DNA of 64,000 bases from Agarilytica sp045430285 (GTDB taxonomy: Bacteria; Pseudomonadota; Gammaproteobacteria; Pseudomonadales; Cellvibrionaceae). The stretch is from positions 62,001 through 126,000 of the forward strand of contig JAILXV010000006.1 in the NCBI GenBank assembly GCA_045430285.1, read 5' to 3'. Shown piece after piece: positions 28,325 through 36,170 of this stretch (within the stretch, counting starts at the first letter, position 1; every line of letters begins with the position of its first letter). The notes below the pieces were generated by a model. It was not told the DNA's origin. It made no database searches and saw nothing but the letters and a program-made list of their open reading frames with translations. The position numbers and the translations under genes were made by a program.

Positions 28325-28582
28325 TAAATCAGGGCTCCAGACAAAAACAACAAGGTGATAAGGCCACCCAGAGCTGGGTGGAAGCTAAGACGTACGATTC
28401 AAGCCCCATAACAAGCAATGAGACTAAGGAGAACAATGCCCCAAACGTACATCTGACTATCGCCGCATACTATTACAGCCCCTAATCCAATGAAAGGCCC
28501 AAAGAAAGGCCCTGACAGAGTCCCGTCAAACGGCGACACCCAGCCCAACAAACAAGTACAAGAACCCACACGACAAAATCAC
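28325..28582. other. Intergenic region upstream of the addB-like gene
   Basis: No gene is seen between the addB-like start and the tRNA promoter. A tight hairpin, CCACCCA / TGGGTGG around GAGC (28364-28381), lies about 40 bases upstream of the addB-like start. It may fold in the transcript leader. Confidence 0.4.
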
Positions 28583-28611
28583 TTGACGCCCCATAGCGAA
28601 CTCATTACCAT
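28583..28611 (+). promoter_or_regulatory. Sigma-70 promoter of tRNA-Arg
   Basis: TTGACG (28583-28588) and TACCAT (28606-28611) are separated by 17 bases. A GC-rich discriminator (ACGCGCCC) follows, as found at stringently controlled tRNA promoters. Confidence 0.75.
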
Positions 28612-28624
28612 ACGCGCCCTCAAC

Positions 28625-28701
28625 GCACTCGTAGCTCAGCTGGATAGAGTACTCGGCTACGAACCGAGCGGTCGAAGGTTCGAATCCTTCCGAGTGCGCC
28701 A
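28625..28701 (+). tRNA. tRNA-Arg (anticodon ACG)
   Basis: A 77-base tRNA including encoded CCA. The acceptor stem GCACTCG pairs with CGAGTGC. The D arm has AGCTCAGCTGGATAGAGT. The anticodon arm CTCGG-CTACGAA-CCGAG gives anticodon ACG, which reads CGU and, after deamination to inosine, CGC and CGA. The T arm has GGTTCGAATCC. It is followed directly by a strong terminator and forms a single-gene unit. Confidence 0.97.
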
Positions 28702-28702
28702 T

Positions 28703-28740
28703 ACATAAAAAAACCCGCCTAGTGCGGGTTTTTTTATGTA
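28703..28740 (+). terminator. Terminator of tRNA-Arg
   Basis: ACATAAAAAAACCCGC, loop CTAGT, then GCGGGTTTTTTTATGT. The stem and flanking A/T runs are symmetrical, so it works on both strands. Confidence 0.92.
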
Positions 28741-28761
28741 TGTTGTATTTGGAAGCATGAC

Positions 28762-28799
28762 AACCTTCGCAAGGTTCGACTAATTGCGCACGCAATTAG
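28762..28799. repeat. Two tandem hairpins after the tRNA terminator
   Basis: AACCTT-CGC-AAGGTT (28762-28776) is followed at once by CTAATTGC-GCAC-GCAATTAG (28780-28799), both perfect stems. The first contains AAGGTTCGA, as in the T arm of the tRNA upstream. Function unknown. Confidence 0.5.
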
Positions 28800-28874
28800 G
28801 ACCGCCAACGCCCCTCAGGACATAACAAGCCCTGCACGGCAACAAATGGGACCCCACTTATTTGCGCATTAAGT

Positions 28875-29144
28875 TTGAATGCAAACAACTATGCTTTGTC
28901 TCACAAACAATGGGAACCAGGAAACTACGAAAACCGGTCCAAAAACGAAGAGAGTGGGCACTGGACGTGTAAAGGTAATTCGGCAGTGCTTTCTACTAAT
29001 TCTGGTGAAGCGGTGGCTGAATATAAAGAGACAGGAAAAAATCCACTGAAATTACCTGCAACCGCGAAAGCACTTATATTTATGCCATCCGAAAACTTCA
29101 CCCTTTCCCAAGAGCTGCTTTATCAACCTGTCACTCCACAATAG
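28875..29144 (+). pseudogene. Orphan reading frame, probably a gene remnant
   Basis: Up to 89 codons are open from a TTG at 28875, and the same frame stays open further upstream through 28839, but no ATG or ribosome site is seen. The translation looks protein-like (GHWTCKGNSAVLSTNSGEAV, then LKLPATAKALIFMPSENF). It stops shortly before the porin terminator. I do not recognise a family. It may be the tail of a decayed gene left next to the tRNA, or non-coding. Confidence 0.25.
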
Positions 29145-29175
29145 AAACAGATAACATATTACCAAACCCAAAAAA

Positions 29176-29195
29176 GCCCGAGCAATCACTCGGGC
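29176..29195 (-). terminator. Terminator of the DcaP-like porin gene
   Basis: On the minus strand GCCCGAG, loop TGATTG, CTCGGGC, then TTTTTTGGG. It lies 36 bases after the porin stop. Confidence 0.88.
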
Positions 29196-29231
29196 AAGCT
29201 GACTACCAACGTATAACCGCTGGAGGGAGAG

Positions 29232-30401
29232 TCAGAACGAGAGTTTCGCGCTAAACTGAAGCCGAGTCATCGCTCCATCATCTCCACTTTCAATTTCACG
29301 TGTGGCTTGCGCAAGCTCACCGCCGAACGAAAGACGAGGTGTGGGACTGTAGATCAGATTAACCCGTGCGCTGTCTGAACTTTTTGATACAGATGTGCCG
29401 GTAAAACCGGCATCGTTATCGATACTAATCATTGAGTAGACGACGCTTGAACGCCATTTATCATTCCAGAAATGCCGGTAGCTAAGACTTGCGCCTGTGG
29501 CATCAATCGTTTCTAGTTCCCCACTAGCATTTAGCACAACATCGTTGGTGATGTTTAACCCGATATAGCGCCCTATGCCCGAGCCAGAGTTCAGAACAAA
29601 CTTCAGGTCATCCTTGCCAAATTTAATTGAGCCGGACAAGCTCACACCAAATCCAGAAGATGACTCATCGATATTGGCCGTCGCGTCGTTGTATTCCAGC
29701 TGGCGAGCCAGACCGGCGAGTGTGACGGCAATATTTTTTGATGAATAATTATAACGAAGCACCAAATCCGGTAGTGTGTTGTCATCCGTCACAATACGCG
29801 TACCGCCACCGCTCGGGGTAATAAGTGTTTCTGGGTTTTCCAATGCGAATTGGAAGCCACCATAGGTGTAACGTACTTGCGCTTGCCGCACGAAGATTGT
29901 TGCATCCGTATTGCCAATAAAATCCACCGATTCTGGCAGTGCGCCGACATTCATAAAGGTCGACCATGTTTGACCGAAGGTCCAGTTGCCGTAACTTAAG
30001 AATGCGTGGCGCATACGCGGTGTGTACGAATTAGAAATTCGTTCATCACCGTTAGGCGTAACCATAAAATCCATTTCAACATAGGTTTTTAAGGCTTTTC
30101 CTTCAACATCCCTTTTCGTTGCAATTCCGATTCGGGATTGACGAGCGTGCATATCGACAACACTGTTTTCGTTTTCGCCCCCCACCGGAGTCACCGAAGG
30201 GATATAAAAATCTCTACCAATATAGTTGGGAGAAAAACTCCCGCTATCATAGCGAGACATGATCGCGTCAAATTTTATATAACCTTTAAGGGATACCGAT
30301 GTCCCACCAAACTCACCAAGATCTACCCCGTGAGATTGGCCCGTAAATATACTCGCCCACACAAGCATAGTGATCTGAGCAATTACCCTTATTTTTTTCA
30401 T
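29232..30401 (-). CDS. DcaP-family trimeric outer-membrane porin
   Basis: A 389-residue protein with a signal peptide (MKKIRVIAQITMLVWASIF, cleavage near SHG). The mature start is VSLKGYIKFDAIMSRYDSG, typical of DcaP-like porins, which give a trimeric channel for negatively charged substrates such as dicarboxylic or aromatic acids. Further barrel strands are seen throughout (RHAFLSYGNWTFGQTWSTFM is a recurrent family segment), with the C-terminal strand RLQFSAKLSF ending in Phe. It is divergent from the Cache-domain chemoreceptor across 322 bases. An organic acid ligand common to both is plausible but not shown. Confidence 0.87.
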   Translation of the reverse strand: MKKIRVIAQITMLVWASIFTGQSHGVDLGEFGGTSVSLKGYIKFDAIMSRYDSGSFSPNYIGRDFYIPSVTPVGGENENSVVDMHARQSRIGIATKRDVEGKALKTYVEMDFMVTPNGDERISNSYTPRMRHAFLSYGNWTFGQTWSTFMNVGALPESVDFIGNTDATIFVRQAQVRYTYGGFQFALENPETLITPSGGGTRIVTDDNTLPDLVLRYNYSSKNIAVTLAGLARQLEYNDATANIDESSSGFGVSLSGSIKFGKDDLKFVLNSGSGIGRYIGLNITNDVVLNASGELETIDATGASLSYRHFWNDKWRSSVVYSMISIDNDAGFTGTSVSKSSDSARVNLIYSPTPRLSFGGELAQATREIESGDDGAMTRLQFSAKLSF

Positions 30402-30723
30402 GGTTTCCTCTCGTTGACTACACCTTCACTCTGATAATCAGTGTAGGCAACGAGTGTCGATTAGGCCATGTAGACCTATTAACGAATCAAGATCGAAAAA
30501 AAACACCTTATTAGCCTTTCCTTTTACCGGCTTAAAATAGTTTCCGTAAAGGCGTCTCTGAGAATATGTGTAATGACATATTGAGTGTCTATACTTAAGC
30601 ATTGGAGGCTTTAGCCGCTATAGCATATTGAGCCCCGACCTATTCTATATAGGCAGGTAGGCAAGTGGTGCGGCTTCATCTTGCACCGTATAAGTCAACA
30701 CTAACCCCGTAAGAGACTACTTT
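30402..30723. other. Divergent intergenic region, porin and chemoreceptor promoters
   Basis: 322 bases without a gene. CTGATAATCAG (30431-30441) is a small dyad 30 bases before the porin start, a possible operator. Short paired segments occur around 30640-30690 before the chemoreceptor, but no known riboswitch could be recognised. Confidence 0.35.
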
Positions 30724-32358
30724 ATGACACATTGGTTAAACAATATCAGCATCCGAACCAAGCTCATTATTCTGGTGCTATGTATTCTTATCCCTATGTG
30801 CCTGCTTCAAATTACTGAACTCGCCAGCACTCGATCCATTATGTATGAAGACCGAAAGAGCGAGGTCAAACAGGTGGTCGAAACCGCTCACGGTATTCTG
30901 GCGTACTGGGGTGACTTGAGCACCTCAGGAAGAATTTCCAAAGAAGAAGCACAACAAAGTGCCGTGGAGCAAATCAAACAACTCCGCTACGACGGAAAAC
31001 AGTATTTCTGGATAAACGACCGCCGCCCTTTCATGATCATGCATCCTTTTAAACCACAACTAGACGGAACCGACATTTCGAGCAACGCAGATCCAAACGG
31101 TGTTCATCTATTTGTGGAAATGGTGAAGGTGGTCAAACAAAGCAATGAGGGTTTTGTCCATTATGCCTGGCCAAAACCTGGCGAAAACGACCCAATGGAT
31201 AAAATTTCATTTGTGAAACTGTATAAGCCTTGGGGCTGGATCATTGGCTCCGGCATATATATTGATGAAATTGAAAAAACATTTTGGGCAAGTGTTTGGC
31301 GCTTTCTAGGGTTATTAGCGCTCAACCTAATCGTCATTTCTTTTTTGACGTATAAGATTTCTACGGTGATTTATAAATCCGCGGAAAAACTTCGGCGCGC
31401 ATTAGAAAACGTCGCCAACAATAAAGACCTCACATCCCGTACCGATGTTACCGATAAAGATGAACTTGGCCAAACGGGGACAGCGGTCAACAACATGTTA
31501 ACGTCATTTCAAAACAGTATGTCAACGGTATCGGGTACGGTGAATCAAGTTGCCTCAGCCTCGACACAATTAAAAAGTGATGCGCAATCCACTCATAATG
31601 ACGTAGATAGGCAATACCGTGAGATTGAGCAAGTGGCCTCTGCCGTTGAAGAAATGTCGGCCAGTACCCGCGAAGTATCCTGCAATATCCAACAAACCGC
31701 AGAAGAAACACAAGACGCAAGTGATAAAAGCACTGAAGGCTTATCAACGGCGCAGCAAGCACGCGACACTATTTTAAAACTTGCCCGAGAAGTCGAAACA
31801 GCGTCTTCTGCGGTAAAAGAAATTGAGGAAGAAAGTAATAACATCAGCGCAATTTTAGATGTAATCCGCGGCATTTCTGAACAAACCAACCTGTTAGCTT
31901 TGAACGCTGCCATTGAAGCCGCCCGAGCAGGTGAACACGGACGAGGCTTTGCTGTAGTTGCCGATGAGGTGCGTAGCTTATCCCAGAGGACACAAGATTC
32001 TGTTACGGATATCGAAGAAAAAGTACGGCGATTTCAAGACGGGTCTCAAAATGCAGTAAGAGCAATGGAAACAGGATCGGAGCAGGCGACCCAGGGCGTG
32101 CACAAGATTACACAAGTGTCCGACACGCTATCTCAAATCAACGAAAGCATACAAAAAATTAATGGCGCTTCCGTACAGATCGCGACCGCGGCAGAAGAGC
32201 AATCTGCTGTTGCTAACGAAATAAGTCAAAACATTGTTAGAATCAGCGGACTTGCGGAATCGACATCGCAACGATCGACAGAAGGGGCCAAAGCCAGTGA
32301 AGCGCTATTTGAGCTCGCACAAGATTTAAAAACAGTTACCGATGAGTTTACATTTTAG
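30724..32358 (+). CDS. Methyl-accepting chemotaxis protein with single Cache domain
   Basis: A 544-residue inner-membrane chemoreceptor. TM1 is ILVLCILIPMCLLQI (residues 15-30). A periplasmic sCache_2 domain follows to about 185, with the typical YDGKQYFWINDRRPFMIMHPF and KPWGWIIGSGIYIDEIE. TM2 is FLGLLALNLIVISFLTY (197-213). A HAMP linker precedes the signalling domain, whose hairpin tip EQTNLLALNAAIEAARAGEHGRGFAVVADEV is intact (residues 381-411). Domains of this kind bind small carboxylates such as pyruvate or acetate in other bacteria. No CheA/CheW genes are nearby. It should report to the chemotaxis array at the pole. Confidence 0.94.
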   Translation: MTHWLNNISIRTKLIILVLCILIPMCLLQITELASTRSIMYEDRKSEVKQVVETAHGILAYWGDLSTSGRISKEEAQQSAVEQIKQLRYDGKQYFWINDRRPFMIMHPFKPQLDGTDISSNADPNGVHLFVEMVKVVKQSNEGFVHYAWPKPGENDPMDKISFVKLYKPWGWIIGSGIYIDEIEKTFWASVWRFLGLLALNLIVISFLTYKISTVIYKSAEKLRRALENVANNKDLTSRTDVTDKDELGQTGTAVNNMLTSFQNSMSTVSGTVNQVASASTQLKSDAQSTHNDVDRQYREIEQVASAVEEMSASTREVSCNIQQTAEETQDASDKSTEGLSTAQQARDTILKLAREVETASSAVKEIEEESNNISAILDVIRGISEQTNLLALNAAIEAARAGEHGRGFAVVADEVRSLSQRTQDSVTDIEEKVRRFQDGSQNAVRAMETGSEQATQGVHKITQVSDTLSQINESIQKINGASVQIATAAEEQSAVANEISQNIVRISGLAESTSQRSTEGAKASEALFELAQDLKTVTDEFTF

Positions 32359-32472
32359 TGCAACATTTATATCGATCAGCAAGACAACTAGCCTAGCGGG
32401 CATAGATCATCACCAACTAGGCGCATACATAATGAAGACAGAAATAATGCAGGAATCAGGCAGTAAGAAAAC

Positions 32473-32504
32473 AAAAGACGCTCTCAGCATCATAAGCGTC
32501 TTTT
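32473..32504. terminator. Bidirectional terminator between chemoreceptor and TauE/SafE genes
   Basis: AAAAGACGCT and AGCGTCTTTT form a perfect 10-base stem around a 12-base loop. It lies between two convergent genes and touches the stop of the TauE/SafE gene. Confidence 0.85.
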
Positions 32505-33322
32505 CACCCTAAAAAATTCTGAGCGACCGTAAACACCGACACAATGATTAGCGCAACAGAAAATATTTGTTGCAATAGCGGCCCCGCCAGATAGGCGCTC
32601 ACTTGCTGACTCAAAATCATTCCAAGCAACGCACTTAAAATAATTTTACTCAGTAAAAAAATCTCGACGCCTTCCGTCAAAAGAACATGAGAGACAAAGC
32701 CAGCGCTACTGACAAGCACGATTGAAAACAGGGAGGTAGCGACTGCCGTTTTCATTGGCATTCCGCTCACAAATAATAAAAAAGGCACAATTAGAAACCC
32801 GCCGCCTACGCCAAACACGCCAGAAACAAAACCGATGATCACACCACCGATCACGAGAGAGGTAACGCAATTTATTTGTAGATGAAAAATCCCATCTGGG
32901 CTGTATCGGCAAAGCATCGCTTGGGGTTCCGTAGGCACATCGACCGAAGCACCACGTGTTACCCGCGTCGCCACGGGATCTTTAAATGACTGACGCCACA
33001 TACGTATCGCTATAATAAACGCTAACATGCTGAAGCCAACAAGCAGCCATAGCTCCGGCACATGTAAAGAGACCCACTTGCCAAGTGGCGCAACGATCAT
33101 TCCGGAGACAGCCAGAATCGCCCCTGGTGACCACAGCACTCTGTGACGCTGATGGATGACGCCGTAAAACGCAGCACAAGCTACGGCGCCCAACGCAGTG
33201 CCCATCGCCTCGGAAGCAGGCAAGCCCATTAATAGAATGAGTAGCGGTACAGCAAAAACAGACCCCCCTGCGCCCGTAAGCCCAAGCAGCCCACCAATTG
33301 ATACGCCAATCACATACTCCAT
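32504..33322 (-). CDS. TauE/SafE-family membrane exporter
   Basis: I chose the ATG ending at 33322 (MEYVIGVSIGGLLG), since GAGGTG lies five bases upstream; a GTG two codons earlier is the other option. The 272-residue protein has about eight hydrophobic helices in two halves. The halves begin with the internal repeats GLLGLTGAGGSVFAVPLLIL and GFVSGVFGVGGGFLIVPFLL, the hallmark of the family. TauE/SafE proteins export sulfite, sulfoacetate or related sulfur anions. Here it is divergent from an operon with a persulfide dioxygenase, whose product is sulfite, so sulfite export is the natural reading. The middle loop (residues 115-145) is long and hydrophilic. Confidence 0.9.
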   Translation of the reverse strand: MEYVIGVSIGGLLGLTGAGGSVFAVPLLILLMGLPASEAMGTALGAVACAAFYGVIHQRHRVLWSPGAILAVSGMIVAPLGKWVSLHVPELWLLVGFSMLAFIIAIRMWRQSFKDPVATRVTRGASVDVPTEPQAMLCRYSPDGIFHLQINCVTSLVIGGVIIGFVSGVFGVGGGFLIVPFLLFVSGMPMKTAVATSLFSIVLVSSAGFVSHVLLTEGVEIFLLSKIILSALLGMILSQQVSAYLAGPLLQQIFSVALIIVSVFTVAQNFLG

Positions 33323-33388
33323 CAACACCTCAATAGATAAATGGGATCTTTAAACTGATTGTTTTTAGTTGATTAGGTTTTAATGGAT

Positions 33389-33405
33389 TTCATTTAAAAA
33401 ATGAA
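33389..33405. promoter_or_regulatory. Dyad in the divergent promoter of the sulfur module
   Basis: TTCATTT-AAA-AAATGAA is a perfect 17-base inverted repeat, about 65 bases before the TauE/SafE start and 145 before the FadL-like gene. It is a candidate operator for co-regulation; no regulator gene is adjacent. Confidence 0.45.
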
Positions 33406-33548
33406 CCAACATGATTTCATCTATTTTAGCTTATGACAAAAGCCTGAATATTGCGCAACTGAATGTCTGTTCTATTATAGATAATGATCATCCCGACTAA
33501 GGGACCGTATTTCTGACGCCGCCTACGTGGCAAAACCGGAGCAGTTTA

Positions 33549-34919
33549 ATGCCGCCACACACCATCTTTCGATTAAATAAAATTGTTATATTGCTTGGGC
33601 TTTTACTTGCCGCCATCTCATCTAACGTATTGGCTACCAACGGCTATTTTTCTCACGGGATATCTAATTCAGAACGAGCCATGGGTGGCGCAGGTGTCGC
33701 AAACCCAAGTGGTGCCATGTCGGTTGAAGTAAACCCCGCGAATATCGCAAGGCTGGAAAATAGCCAAGAGGTCATCATCACAGCATTTTCTCCCGATCGG
33801 TCATATTCGGCAAACGGTGGGCCAGCGTTCGCACCAGGCACCTTATGTGGAGCGGCGTGCCCATTTAGCATTGGCGACGGCAACCAAACTCTGACCAGCA
33901 AGGGCACCTTATTTTTTATCCCTTCATTCGCGATGAATCGACGTATCAACGATCACTCAGCCTGGGCATTTGCTTTTGTTGCACGCGGAGGCATGAATAC
34001 GGAATGGGAAGGCGGTACGGCAATATTAGGCACCCCCACAGGCTTTAACGCAGAATTACCAGGAACGTTTGGCGCAGGTAAAACATATTCGGACCTAAAA
34101 CAAATTGCACTAAAAGGCAGTTATGCGTATCAATTAAATAACGACTTCGACTTAGGCGTAAGCCTTATTTTTCACTACCAAACGTTCGAAGCGGAAGGCT
34201 TAGGAAATTTCGCAGCGTTTTCGTTAAACCCCGCCAACTTAAGTAATAAAGGAAGCGACAACTCTAACGGACTGGGTTTTCAAATCGGTGCTAGCTGGCA
34301 CGTATCCGACAAGCTCACATTCTCCGCCTCTTACCAACCTAAAACGGATATGAGCGAATTCGATAGCTATAGTGGCCTATTCGCAAAGCAGGGTGATTTC
34401 GACCTGCCAGAAAATTACACCCTCGGTGCACGCGTTAACACTGATCACTACACCTTCTTACTTGATATGCAGCAAATTAATTATTCCGGCGTAACATCAC
34501 TCGGCAATGGTATCACCGCACTTGCCAACGGGACTTGCGTTGCTGGCCCAACAGGAGGAACAGGAGCCAGCTGTCTTGGCGGTAATACAGGCGCAGGTTT
34601 TGGTTGGGATGATATGACGATCTATAAAATAGGGATGCAACGATCATTATCAAATGGCCATGCCATTCAAGCCGGCTATAGCTATGGGGAACATCCCATT
34701 CCAGAATCGGAGGTGGTGTTTAATATCCTTGCGCCTGCCGTTATCGAACAACACTATACCGCGGGCTACACGATGCTAAATCAAGCAAACAATGGATGGA
34801 AGTTTAGTTTTATGTATGCACCGAATAAATCAGTCAGTGGCACGAACCCATTCGACCTTGCACAAACCATCACGCTCGAAATGTCTCAATGGGAATTCAG
34901 TTTTGGTTACCAATTCTAA
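33549..34919 (+). CDS. OmpP1/FadL-family outer-membrane transport protein
   Basis: A 456-residue barrel with a signal peptide (IVILLGLLLAAISSNVLA). The mature N terminus ATNGYFSHGISNSERAMGGAG is the FadL hatch signature, followed by NPANIARL. Strands follow along the chain, ending in EMSQWEFSFGYQF with terminal Phe. FadL-type channels carry hydrophobic compounds laterally through the outer membrane. In this operon it might admit elemental sulfur, polysulfide or organic sulfur compounds, which is an inference. GGAG precedes the ATG. The next gene starts 33 bases downstream. Confidence 0.9.
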   Translation: MPPHTIFRLNKIVILLGLLLAAISSNVLATNGYFSHGISNSERAMGGAGVANPSGAMSVEVNPANIARLENSQEVIITAFSPDRSYSANGGPAFAPGTLCGAACPFSIGDGNQTLTSKGTLFFIPSFAMNRRINDHSAWAFAFVARGGMNTEWEGGTAILGTPTGFNAELPGTFGAGKTYSDLKQIALKGSYAYQLNNDFDLGVSLIFHYQTFEAEGLGNFAAFSLNPANLSNKGSDNSNGLGFQIGASWHVSDKLTFSASYQPKTDMSEFDSYSGLFAKQGDFDLPENYTLGARVNTDHYTFLLDMQQINYSGVTSLGNGITALANGTCVAGPTGGTGASCLGGNTGAGFGWDDMTIYKIGMQRSLSNGHAIQAGYSYGEHPIPESEVVFNILAPAVIEQHYTAGYTMLNQANNGWKFSFMYAPNKSVSGTNPFDLAQTITLEMSQWEFSFGYQF

Positions 34920-34952
34920 TCCGCGTCACACATAAATGAAGAAGGTTAATTA

Positions 34953-36155
34953 ATGGAAATAGCAATCGCCATACTATTAGTGACCGCGCTCGCGACCGCA
35001 GTATTCTTTATGCTGCGCTATCGCTCACAGTATTTAGATGCTCAATTAATCTTGGCTCAGGCTAACGATACTACGGAAAAGGAAATAGCCTCCCGAACCC
35101 AATCGTTAAAACAGGACAGTGACAAGGCATTAGCCGATATAGAGCGAGAAAAACAAAACATCACCAAAACACTTTCGGACGCGTTTCACGCAGGGTCAGA
35201 ACGAACGGAGCATCTTTCATCTTCGCTTAGCGAAATAGACGTGTGTGTTAAAGAGTCCAACAAACCGATTGCAGAAATATTTGAATCGGCACAACATGCA
35301 ATGGAAATTTCTGAAAACAATCGTCAGCTTGCTACGACGATGAGAGATAGCGTCGGCAACCTTAATCATGTCGGTGTGGAACTCGACAAACTTACCGAAG
35401 AATTTGGTCAGATTAGTGAGCGTACTATATCCATCGGAAATTTTGCCAACGACGCACGCATGCTTGCACTAAATGCCGCGATTGAAGCCGCCCGCGCGGG
35501 GGAACATGGCAGAGGGTTTGCGGTAGTCGCAGATGCCGTAAAAGAACTTGCTGATAATATCGCAAATTTTTCAAACGAAATTTTCACCCTGGTTGAAAAA
35601 ATCCAAGAAGGCATGGGGCAGGTTGTCGATGGCTCTAAAGAGCACATTGAATCGTCTTCAAGCATCAGCGACAGTATCAGCCATGCGTTTGAAGATATTA
35701 CACAAAGCGTTAAATCTATTGAAGATAAATCCGTACACCTTAGCCATTACAACACCGAGATGACCGCGCAAGTCGAAAATGTTGCGAAGGATGCGAAAAC
35801 TGCATTTGAAGGGCAAATTAAATTACTGGCCGATACGATTGGCATTGTATCGGGGAACAGTATTATTGACGTATTACCGAGCGACATTAAATCTAACGCT
35901 TCACGCTATGAAATAATTGATGTCCGGTCTAATGAAGAATTTCAAGGCGAACTTGGCCACATACCTTCTGCCCGCCTTATGTGTTTACAAGACAATTTTA
36001 CCCAGCAGTTGCTCGCGCTCGATAAGAAAAAAGAATACCTATTTGTTTGTAGAAGCGGCGGTCGTTCTGCACGGGCAGCGCGCATCGCATTGGCCAACGG
36101 TTTTGAACACGTCTTTAATTTGGAAGGCGGCATGCTCCGCTGGAACGAAAAATAA
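34953..36155 (+). CDS. Chemoreceptor signalling domain fused to C-terminal rhodanese
   Basis: A 400-residue protein of unusual build. One membrane helix (residues 3-20, IAIAILLVTALATAVFFML) has no periplasmic domain or HAMP after it. A coiled coil follows, then a chemoreceptor hairpin tip at about 163-200: MLALNAAIEAARAGEHGRGF and AVVADAVKELADN, close to consensus but with Ala in place of the usual Glu of DEVR. After a second coiled arm to about 300, a rhodanese domain follows (308-398): YEIIDVRSNEEFQGELGHIP and the active loop VCRSGGRS, with Cys366 present. It lies 15 bases before a persulfide dioxygenase gene. I infer a cytoplasmic sensor of sulfane sulfur that signals to CheA or another partner. 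Confidence 0.88.
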   Translation: MEIAIAILLVTALATAVFFMLRYRSQYLDAQLILAQANDTTEKEIASRTQSLKQDSDKALADIEREKQNITKTLSDAFHAGSERTEHLSSSLSEIDVCVKESNKPIAEIFESAQHAMEISENNRQLATTMRDSVGNLNHVGVELDKLTEEFGQISERTISIGNFANDARMLALNAAIEAARAGEHGRGFAVVADAVKELADNIANFSNEIFTLVEKIQEGMGQVVDGSKEHIESSSSISDSISHAFEDITQSVKSIEDKSVHLSHYNTEMTAQVENVAKDAKTAFEGQIKLLADTIGIVSGNSIIDVLPSDIKSNASRYEIIDVRSNEEFQGELGHIPSARLMCLQDNFTQQLLALDKKKEYLFVCRSGGRSARAARIALANGFEHVFNLEGGMLRWNEK

Positions 36156-36170
36156 ACGAGAACTAAACGT

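Noticed and set aside
28490..28708. Open frame of 72 codons across the tRNA-Arg gene
   Set aside because: It is read through the promoter and the tRNA itself; the tRNA structure fully explains the sequence.
30600..30723. Possible c-di-GMP or other riboswitch before the chemoreceptor
   Set aside because: Some paired segments exist, but none of the conserved loop and receptor sequences of a known class could be found.
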